A stretch of 12,062 nt of DNA, from positions 1 through 12,062 of the forward strand of contig JAURGL010000044.1 of NCBI GenBank assembly GCA_030833825.1, given 5' to 3'. The translations under genes and the position numbers were made by a program. Shown one piece after another: positions 7,392 to 12,062 of the stretch. Each line of letters begins with the position of its first letter. Position 1 is the first letter of the stretch. Below the pieces are notes generated by a model that was not told the origin of the DNA, did no database searches, and saw only the letters and a list, made by a program, of their open reading frames with translations. This DNA comes from Vulcanococcus sp. SFB_649D_100_25. Lineage in GTDB: Bacteria > Cyanobacteriota > Cyanobacteriia > PCC-6307 > Cyanobiaceae.

Positions 7392-7673
7392 TTGATTCAG
7401 CTCGAGTGTGGTTACCAGAACCGCAGCGAACGCATGGTGATCCTGCGCTGCACAGGGCCCAATCGCTTCTTCCTGGAACGGGTCGTGTTCCCGATGGAAT
7501 TGCTTGCCTTCGAGGCCCCCTCAGAAGCAGACGTGGAGATCTGGTGTCACAGCCTGGGGGGACCTGAAATGCTCGAGCGTTTCAGCGCTGAGGATCTCGC
7601 CCCGATCAGCAGCAGCAGAAACAGCAACAGCGGCAGCGTGAGTCCAGATCAAGCCTGGCCTCAAAGCGCCTGA
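7392..7673 (+). CDS. DUF1830 domain protein, non-ATG start
   Basis: A 93-residue protein that matches the cyanobacterial DUF1830 family in its core: LECGYQNRSERMVILRC, then FFLERVVFPMELLAFEAP, then VEIWCHSLGGPEML. The family has no established function. The C-terminal 25 residues are Ser/Asn rich and probably disordered. The frame has an in-frame TAA at 7365 and no ATG or GTG between that and the conserved core, so the start appears to be TTG at 7392, which gives MIQLECGYQN. No good ribosome site precedes it. The first internal ATG, at 7434, would remove the conserved CGYQN. An ATG at 7367 opens a different frame, so a frameshift (real or a sequencing error) is a competing explanation. It stands between the permease gene (145 bases upstream) and ftsH (109 bases downstream). 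Confidence 0.75.
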   Translation: MIQLECGYQNRSERMVILRCTGPNRFFLERVVFPMELLAFEAPSEADVEIWCHSLGGPEMLERFSAEDLAPISSSRNSNSGSVSPDQAWPQSA

Positions 7674-7682
7674 GCTGAGGCC
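7657..7682 (+). repeat. Inverted repeat spanning the DUF1830 stop codon
   Basis: GGCCTCA at 7657-7663 pairs perfectly with TGAGGCC at 7676-7682 around a 12-base loop containing the TGA stop (7671-7673). There is no following T run, so it is at best an atypical terminator or an mRNA 3' end stabiliser for the DUF1830 transcript. Confidence 0.35.
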
Positions 7683-7739
7683 CGAGCCCCAGTCAAACCC
7701 CCTTCGGTTGCAGGGATCTGCGCGGATCGCGCCCAACTA

Positions 7740-7782
7740 GCTTTACACTTGTTAAACATTCAGATCTGCACCTGAGGCGGCC
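7740..7782 (+). promoter_or_regulatory. ftsH upstream AT-rich island with possible -10, palindrome and ribosome site
   Basis: This short AT-rich patch stands out from its GC-rich surroundings. TACACT at 7744-7749 could serve as a -10 element, although no convincing -35 lies 16-18 bases before it. TGTTAAACA at 7750-7758 is an odd-centred perfect palindrome (TGTT/AACA), suited to a small operator. GAGG at 7774-7777 sits 5 bases before the ftsH ATG and is a good ribosome binding site. The ribosome site is well supported; the promoter and operator are guesses from composition and position. Confidence 0.4.
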
Positions 7783-9714
7783 ATGAATCAACGCTGGCGC
7801 ACTATCGCTCTGTGGGTGCTGCCGATCGGTGTCGCCCTCTTCTTGGGGTGGCAAGTGCTCGGCGGTGGCAGGGGGCCCATGGCTCCCGCGGGCCCCACGG
7901 TTGCTCCGCGCAATGCAGCCGTGGCCCGCATGAGCTACGGGCGGTTCCTCGACTACGTCGAGGCCGGCCGCGTGACCGCCGTTGACATCTTTGATGGTGG
8001 TCGCACCGCGGTGGTGGAAGCGGTGGACCCTGACCTCGACAACCGCGTCCAGCGCTTGCGCGTTGATCTCCCCGGCCTGGCCCCTGAGCTGGTGAACAAC
8101 CTCAAGGAGCAGGGCATCAGCTTTGACATTCATCCGCCCCGTCAGGCCCCGCCTGCCCTTGGCCTGTTGGGCAACCTGCTCTTCCCGCTGCTGCTGATCG
8201 GCGGCCTGATCTTTCTGTCGCGCCGTGGCAGTGGGATGCCCGGCGGCCCCGGCCAGGCGATGCAGTTCGGCAAAACCAAGGCTCGCTTCGCAATGGAAGC
8301 CGAGACCGGAGTGATGTTCGACGATGTCGCCGGCGTCGAGGAAGCCAAGCAGGACCTCCAAGAGGTGGTCACCTTCCTGAAGACCCCCGAGCGCTTCACC
8401 TCCGTGGGCGCCAAGATCCCGAAAGGCGTGTTGCTGGTTGGCCCCCCCGGCACCGGCAAGACCCTGCTCGCCAAGGCCATCGCCGGTGAAGCCGGTGTGC
8501 CCTTCTTCTCCCTGTCCGGTTCGGAATTCGTGGAGATGTTCGTCGGCGTCGGTGCAAGCCGTGTCCGCGACCTGTTCAAGCGCGCCAAGGAAAACAGCCC
8601 TTGCCTGATCTTTATTGACGAGATCGATGCCGTTGGTCGTCAGCGCGGCGCCGGCGTCGGTGGCGGCAACGACGAGCGGGAGCAGACCCTCAACCAGCTC
8701 CTCACGGAGATGGACGGCTTTGAGGGCAACAGCGGGATCATCATCATTGCGGCCACCAACCGGGCTGACGTCCTTGATTCGGCCCTGCTGCGTCCCGGTC
8801 GTTTCGACCGCCAGGTGCAGGTGGATGTGCCCGACATCAAAGGGCGCCTCTCTGTCCTCAAGGTGCACTCCCGCGACAAGAAGCTCGCCGACGACGTGAG
8901 CCTCGAGGCCATTGCGCGCCGCACCCCTGGCTTCTCCGGCGCTGACCTGGCCAACCTGCTCAACGAAGCGGCGATCCTGACGGCTCGGCGCCGCAAGGAG
9001 GCCACTGGGCTTGCCGAAATCGATGACGCCGTCGATCGGATCATTGCCGGCATGGAGGGCAAGCCGCTCACCGATGGCCGCAGCAAGCGTCTGATCGCGT
9101 ATCACGAAGTGGGCCACGCCCTGGTGGGGACCCTGGTCAAAGCCCACGACCCGGTGCAGAAGGTCACCCTGATCCCCCGTGGCCAAGCCCAGGGCCTCAC
9201 CTGGTTCTCCCCCGACGAGGAGCAGATGCTGGTGAGCCGCGCCCAACTGCGCGCCCGGATTATGGGTGCCCTGGGCGGCCGTGCTGCAGAGGATGTGGTC
9301 TTTGGCCACTCTGAAGTGACCACCGGTGCAGGCGGAGATATCCAGCAGGTCGCCTCGATCGCCCGTCAGATGGTGACCCGCTTTGGGATGAGCGAAGTGG
9401 GTCAGCTCTCCCTGGAAGCTGGCAACCAGGAGGTCTTCCTGGGCCGTGACCTGATGACCCGCAGTGATGGCTCCGATGCCACCGCTGCACGGGTTGACGC
9501 TGCCGTCCGTCAGATCGTGCAGAACTGCTACGCCGAGACCGTGAAGCTGGTGGCCGAAAACCGCGCCTGCATGGACCGGGTGGTGGAACTCCTGATCGAG
9601 AAGGAGAGCCTTGATGGGGAAGAGTTCAGGGCAATCGTCAGCGAATTCACCACCGTCCCTGAAAAGGAGCGCTTCTCCCCATTCCTCAGTGAGGAGCAGC
9701 CGGCCTCGGCCTGA
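7783..9714 (+). CDS. ftsH: ATP-dependent zinc metalloprotease FtsH, FtsH2-like thylakoid type
   Basis: A membrane-anchored AAA+ protease of 643 residues. Two transmembrane helices (about 8-26 and 125-147) flank a lumenal/periplasmic domain. The AAA module has Walker A GPPGTGKT (220-227), Walker B LIFIDEID (275-282) and arginine fingers R340 and R343 in RPGRFDR. The peptidase has zinc site HEVGH (441-445) and third ligand D519 in GGDIQQV. The pattern MSYGRFLDYVEAGRV at the start of the lumenal domain and the match along the whole length place it with cyanobacterial FtsH2 (Synechocystis slr0228 type) and chloroplast FtsH2/8. With an FtsH3 partner, these extract and degrade photodamaged D1 during photosystem II repair. 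Paralogue assignment is from memory of family sequences. It has its own ribosome site and ends at a strong terminator. Neighbouring clpP and psb29 fit a thylakoid quality-control role. Confidence 0.96.
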   Translation: MNQRWRTIALWVLPIGVALFLGWQVLGGGRGPMAPAGPTVAPRNAAVARMSYGRFLDYVEAGRVTAVDIFDGGRTAVVEAVDPDLDNRVQRLRVDLPGLAPELVNNLKEQGISFDIHPPRQAPPALGLLGNLLFPLLLIGGLIFLSRRGSGMPGGPGQAMQFGKTKARFAMEAETGVMFDDVAGVEEAKQDLQEVVTFLKTPERFTSVGAKIPKGVLLVGPPGTGKTLLAKAIAGEAGVPFFSLSGSEFVEMFVGVGASRVRDLFKRAKENSPCLIFIDEIDAVGRQRGAGVGGGNDEREQTLNQLLTEMDGFEGNSGIIIIAATNRADVLDSALLRPGRFDRQVQVDVPDIKGRLSVLKVHSRDKKLADDVSLEAIARRTPGFSGADLANLLNEAAILTARRRKEATGLAEIDDAVDRIIAGMEGKPLTDGRSKRLIAYHEVGHALVGTLVKAHDPVQKVTLIPRGQAQGLTWFSPDEEQMLVSRAQLRARIMGALGGRAAEDVVFGHSEVTTGAGGDIQQVASIARQMVTRFGMSEVGQLSLEAGNQEVFLGRDLMTRSDGSDATAARVDAAVRQIVQNCYAETVKLVAENRACMDRVVELLIEKESLDGEEFRAIVSEFTTVPEKERFSPFLSEEQPASA

Positions 9715-9744
9715 TCACTGCTCCACCAATGAGCTCCAGCAATG

Positions 9745-9770
9745 CCCGCGGTTCACCCCGCGGGTTTTTT
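9745..9770 (+). terminator. Rho-independent terminator of ftsH
   Basis: A perfect 7-bp GC stem, CCCGCGG (9745-9751) with CCGCGGG (9758-9764), closes a six-base loop and is followed at once by six T residues (9765-9770). It begins 30 bases after the ftsH stop. On the other strand the same DNA encodes the last codons and the stop of the DUF2256 gene, and there it has no downstream T run, so it works in one direction only. Confidence 0.9.
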
Positions 9771-9953
9771 ATGGCTGCGACCCCTGGCCCTGCAGCGATC
9801 CGAGCAGTAGATCACCTGCTCCCAAACAGCGCCCCATTTCTTCCGCCATGAAAAAGGCCTGCCACATTCAGGGCAGACCTTGCTGGGGCGTTCGCTGGGG
9901 GGGAGCCCCTTGCCGCCCGGACGAGCTCCGGGCTCACCGCGCTGGCGGCCCAT
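9753..9953 (-). CDS. DUF2256 family small zinc-ribbon protein
   Basis: A basic 66-residue protein with four cysteines spaced as a zinc-binding site: C27 and C30 in VCPECGRPFSWRKKW, then C50 and C54 in VIYCSDRCRARGR. This is the DUF2256 signature; no function is established. The first 22 residues are Gly/Pro/Arg rich and poorly defined. The ATG at 9953 is only 8 bases past the clpP stop on the same strand, so it is almost certainly translated from the clpP message; the ribosome site is weak, suggesting translational coupling. Its final codons AAA AAA CCC GCG GGG TGA are the reverse complement of the ftsH terminator, and its stop lies in the terminator loop. RNA binding or a protein-folding adaptor role is conceivable from the basic Cys4 composition but unsupported. 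Confidence 0.82.
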   Translation of the reverse strand: MGRQRGEPGARPGGKGLPPSERPSKVCPECGRPFSWRKKWGAVWEQVIYCSDRCRARGRSHKKPAG

Positions 9954-9961
9954 GGCAGGAC

Positions 9962-10552
9962 TCAGACGGGGCGAACAGGGCGCTTGTCGATCACCTTGTC
10001 GATCAGTCCGTACTGGACGGCTTCGGCGGGCGACATGAAGAAGTCGCGATCCGTGTCGTCCTCGATGCGCGAAAGGGGCTGACCGGTGCGATCAGAGAGC
10101 TCTTGGTTGAGCTTCTTTTTGAGATAGAGGATCTCATCGGCCTGGATGCGGATATCGCTGGCCTGGCCCTGGGCACCGCCGAGGGGCTGGTGGATCATGA
10201 TCCGGGAATGGGTGAGGCTGCTGCGCTTGCCCTTTGCTCCGGCGCAGAGCAGGAACGCCCCCATTGAGGCGGCAAGACCCACACACACGGTCTGCACATC
10301 AGGTTTGATGTGCTGCATGGTGTCGAAGATGCCGAGGCCGTCGTAAACGGACCCGCCGGGGGAATTGATGTAGAGGAAGATGTCCTTCTCAGGATCCTCT
10401 GCTTCCAGGAAGAGGAGCTGAGCAACGATGCGGTTGGCCGATTCAGATGTGACCGGTTCACCGAGGAAGACGATCCGCTCGCGCAGAAGCCTCGAGTAGA
10501 TGTCAAAAGCACGCTCACCACGGCCCGACTCTTCGATCACGATCGGGATCAT
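9962..10552 (-). CDS. clpP: ATP-dependent Clp protease proteolytic subunit
   Basis: ClpP forms a barrel-shaped tetradecameric serine protease fed by a Clp ATPase (ClpC or ClpX in cyanobacteria). The full catalytic triad is present: S96 in GLAASMGAF, H121 in IMIHQPLGG and D170 in DTDRDFF. INSPGGSVYDGLGIFDTM and QASDIRIQADEI are also typical, so this is an active ClpP and not a ClpR-type subunit. The start is ATG at 10552, giving 196 aa and the MIPIVIEESGRGERAFDIYSRLL N terminus seen in cyanobacterial ClpP. The open frame extends to a TTG at 10573, which is unnecessary. Cyanobacteria have several clpP genes; this one most resembles the clpP2 type, judged from memory. It is followed at 8 bases by the DUF2256 gene and is divergent from psb29 across 99 bases. 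Confidence 0.96.
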   Translation of the reverse strand: MIPIVIEESGRGERAFDIYSRLLRERIVFLGEPVTSESANRIVAQLLFLEAEDPEKDIFLYINSPGGSVYDGLGIFDTMQHIKPDVQTVCVGLAASMGAFLLCAGAKGKRSSLTHSRIMIHQPLGGAQGQASDIRIQADEILYLKKKLNQELSDRTGQPLSRIEDDTDRDFFMSPAEAVQYGLIDKVIDKRPVRPV

Positions 10553-10587
10553 GGTCACCTGGGGCCTTCGCAAGTGGCCGGATCCTA

Positions 10588-10651
10588 CTGAGGTCCAGCC
10601 ATGTTCAGCGTTCCTCAGGAGCTAGGGTCCAGCAACCTTGAGGGATGAAGC
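10588..10651 (+). promoter_or_regulatory. psb29 leader: hairpin, in-frame 15-codon mini-ORF and ribosome sites
   Basis: An ATG at 10601 preceded by GAGG (10590-10593, 7-base gap) opens a 15-codon ORF, MFSVPQELGSNLEG, ending at TGA 10646-10648. It is in the same frame as psb29, whose GTG start follows one codon later. AGGGA at 10641-10645, inside the mini-ORF, is the psb29 ribosome site. CTGAGG (10588-10593) can pair with CCTCAG (10613-10618), which would bury the mini-ORF ribosome site and place its ATG in the loop. The octamer GGTCCAGC occurs twice, at 10592-10599 and 10626-10633. Sequence elements are certain; function is inference. Confidence 0.35.
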
Positions 10652-11326
10652 GTGAGCGCGAGCCTCACCGTTGCCGATAGCAAGCGGGCCTTTCACCAAG
10701 CCTTTCCCTACGTGATCGCGCCGCTCTATCGCCGGCTGGTCGATGAGCTGTTGGTGGAGCTGCATCTCCTGAGCCACCAAAAGGGTTTCCAGCCTGACGG
10801 CCTGTTTGCCGTCGGCCTGGGCCAGGTGTACGACAGCTTCTCGAAGGGGTACAAACCCGACCAACAGCGCGAACCTCTGTTTGCCGCGCTCTGCAGTGCC
10901 AACGGCTTCGACGGCGCTGCATTCCGGCAGATGGCCTCAGAGGCCATCCAACAGGCTGGGCACCACAGCCTCGAAGAGGTGAAGGGTTGGCTGAGCAACC
11001 GCGGTGAAGGCGCCCCTGCCCCGATTGCTGGCCTGCTGCAAGGCGTGCAGCGCCCGGACTTCCACTACTCCCGCCTGGTGGCGGTGGGCCTCCTGAGCCT
11101 GCTGCAACACGCCAAAGGAGCCGACGGGATGGATCCCCAGGCCCTGCGGGCAGCGGCCCATGACATCGGTGAAGCCATGGGCCTGATCAAGGACCGGGTG
11201 GACAAAGATCTCAGCCTCTACGCCACAAATATCGAGAAGATGAGCCAGGCCGTGGAGCTGATGGAGGAGACCATCGCCGCTGAGCGGCGCCGGCGGGAAA
11301 AAGCTGAAGGGGAAACAGCCAGCTGA
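10652..11326 (+). CDS. psb29: Photosystem II biogenesis/repair protein Psb29 (THF1)
   Basis: This 224-residue soluble helical protein is the cyanobacterial relative of plant THYLAKOID FORMATION 1. The N-terminal core TVADSKRAFHQAFPYVIAPL with YRRLVDELLVELHLLSHQKGF, and the later FAVGLGQVYDSFSKGY, are diagnostic. In Synechocystis, Psb29 is known to bind and sustain FtsH heterocomplexes needed for photosystem II repair. The C-terminal 40 residues, after ATNIEKMSQAVELMEETI, are charged and heptad-like (AERRRREKAE), a probable coiled coil. The start is a GTG at 10652, with AGGGA 6 bases upstream. No in-frame ATG lies nearby: a TGA at 10646 closes the frame just before it. It is divergent from clpP, one gene away from ftsH, and convergent with the next gene, with only 11 bases between stops and no visible terminator. 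Confidence 0.93.
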   Translation: MSASLTVADSKRAFHQAFPYVIAPLYRRLVDELLVELHLLSHQKGFQPDGLFAVGLGQVYDSFSKGYKPDQQREPLFAALCSANGFDGAAFRQMASEAIQQAGHHSLEEVKGWLSNRGEGAPAPIAGLLQGVQRPDFHYSRLVAVGLLSLLQHAKGADGMDPQALRAAAHDIGEAMGLIKDRVDKDLSLYATNIEKMSQAVELMEETIAAERRRREKAEGETAS

Positions 11327-11337
11327 GCCCAGCGGGA

Positions 11338-12062
11338 TCAGCGCAGGTTGAGCTCCCCCTCCAGGGAGGTTTGTCGTTCGCCGGCTCGGCTGCTTCGGCT
11401 CGCTCCGACAAGCGAGAGGGTTTCAGCGCGCCGGACCACCAGAGGAAGGGCCTCCGGGAGCAGCTGGATGGTCGCCAGGGCTTTGGGACGCATCCGCAAC
11501 CTCCAGATGCTGCCCTGACTGGCCTTCCCCACAAGGTTCGTCAAGACCGGAGCCGTCGAACGCTCATCGGGGGCTGAACCCAAGCTGAAGAGAAGCTGCT
11601 GATCAGACAGCCAGCGCCAACCGCCCACGGCTGTTCCATCAGGCCGAGAGAAGACCCGTGCCTCGGCCGATGGGGACTGCACAGTGAGGTCCTGATCCTG
11701 CAGGGCACGCTCGAGCTGCTTGAGCCATGGGGTCCAGCGACGGCGGCCTTGGACGAGGGACAACTCCAGCTCGAGGGAGGCCCGAAACGGACCCGCCTTA
11801 AGGCTGGACAGACGGAGCGCAAAGGGCGCCTGACTCAGCTGCTTGAGCTGATAAGGCGTCAAGCCGTAGCGCTTCAACAGGGAATCCCGCAGCACCGAGC
11901 TGCTCAGCAAACCCTGGAGCAGCAGGCCAAGATCAGGCCCCTCAAGGGTGAGCAATTGAGGCGGAGGCAAGGGCGCAAGCGCGCTCTGCGGTGGAGATGG
12001 GGGTTCGCCGGCGAGGGTTCCCTTGGCGGCATCAGCCTCCCCGCTCCAGAGCAGAGCTGTGC
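11338..12062 (-). CDS. Unrecognised protein, C-terminal part (start outside window), possibly DUF3352-like
   Basis: The frame is open from a TGA at 11340-11338 to the right edge, about 241 residues, with the 5' end missing; a TTG at 11970 is not a convincing start because coding continues upstream (LLWSGEADAAKGTLAGEPPSP). A proline-rich linker (PPSPPQSALAPLPPPQ) precedes a folded part with LLTLEGPDLGLLLQGLL, then KRYGLTPYQLKQLSQ, then FRASLELELSLVQGR, then RWLSDQQLLFSLGS. The alternation of amphipathic helices and beta strands and the SLGS ending recall DUF3352-type surface/periplasmic proteins of cyanobacteria, but I cannot confirm this. No catalytic motif is visible. It converges on psb29 with 11 bases between stop codons. 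Confidence 0.6.
   Translation of the reverse strand, partial: TALLWSGEADAAKGTLAGEPPSPPQSALAPLPPPQLLTLEGPDLGLLLQGLLSSSVLRDSLLKRYGLTPYQLKQLSQAPFALRLSSLKAGPFRASLELELSLVQGRRRWTPWLKQLERALQDQDLTVQSPSAEARVFSRPDGTAVGGWRWLSDQQLLFSLGSAPDERSTAPVLTNLVGKASQGSIWRLRMRPKALATIQLLPEALPLVVRRAETLSLVGASRSSRAGERQTSLEGELNLR

Noticed and set aside
7334..7567. A 77-codon plus-strand frame with ATG 7367 overlapping DUF1830
   Set aside because: The DUF1830 frame has the family motifs; this frame has none after its first codons. It is kept only as part of the frameshift alternative.
7693..9309. A 538-codon open frame on the minus strand opposite ftsH
   Set aside because: It is a mirror of the highly conserved, GC-rich ftsH codons; its translation is low-complexity (His/Gly/Ala/Gln rich) with no domain motif, and no ribosome site or gene neighbourhood supports it.
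9611..10267. A 218-codon plus-strand frame from the ftsH end across DUF2256 into clpP
   Set aside because: It passes through the ftsH terminator and lies opposite two genes with clear family motifs; its product shows no conserved pattern.
1..12062. Search for CRISPR arrays, transposases, phage genes, toxin-antitoxin pairs, tRNAs or defence genes
   Set aside because: None seen. Nearly every base lies in conserved housekeeping or photosynthesis genes, with no composition break suggesting transfer. The single MazG-like domain gene has no adjacent toxin gene.

Overview
The window reads as chromosomal DNA of a GC-rich unicellular cyanobacterium, most like the Synechococcus/Cyanobium picocyanobacteria. 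Three things support this. The bases are GC-rich by eye. Two genes belong to photosystem II maintenance in oxygenic phototrophs (an FtsH2-type thylakoid protease and Psb29/THF1). Two small proteins are of types typical of cyanobacteria (DUF1830 and DUF2256). The DNA is almost fully coding, with no gene-free stretch over 300 bases. I see no rRNA, tRNA, insertion sequence, CRISPR array or prophage. This is a core-genome region, not an accessory island.

Layout, left to right. (1) Positions 1-844, minus strand: 5' part of dxs (isoprenoid precursor synthesis), running off the left edge. (2) Divergent from it, plus strand 1005-3570: a tight three-gene run of ilvA (isoleucine synthesis), scpB (chromosome condensation/segregation) and a YggT/YlmG membrane protein. 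(3) Minus strand 3564-4472: a MazG-like nucleotide pyrophosphohydrolase followed by a small secreted protein of unknown function, whose 3' end overlaps the YggT gene tail to tail. (4) Plus strand 4532-7246: pyk (pyruvate kinase), then a MacB/FtsX-type ABC transporter permease with no ATPase gene beside it. (5) Plus strand 7392-7673: a small DUF1830 protein with a non-ATG start. (6) Plus strand 7783-9714: ftsH, ended by a clear Rho-independent terminator. (7) Minus strand 9753-10552: clpP, then a small zinc-ribbon DUF2256 protein ending inside the ftsH terminator. (8) Plus strand 10652-11326: psb29/thf1, preceded by a short leader with an in-frame mini-ORF and a hairpin. (9) Minus strand 11338-12062: the C-terminal part of an unrecognised protein running off the right edge.

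The most coherent functional theme is photosystem II repair and proteolysis between 7783 and 11326. It holds an FtsH2-like thylakoid metalloprotease, a ClpP serine protease subunit, and Psb29/THF1, which is known to work with FtsH complexes. A small Cys4 protein of unknown function lies among them. A second possible theme is chromosome/nucleoid organisation (scpB plus YlmG-type yggT). I found no strong evidence for a wholly new multi-gene system. The best leads are the DUF2256 gene sandwiched between clpP and ftsH, the psb29 leader, and the scpB-yggT pairing.
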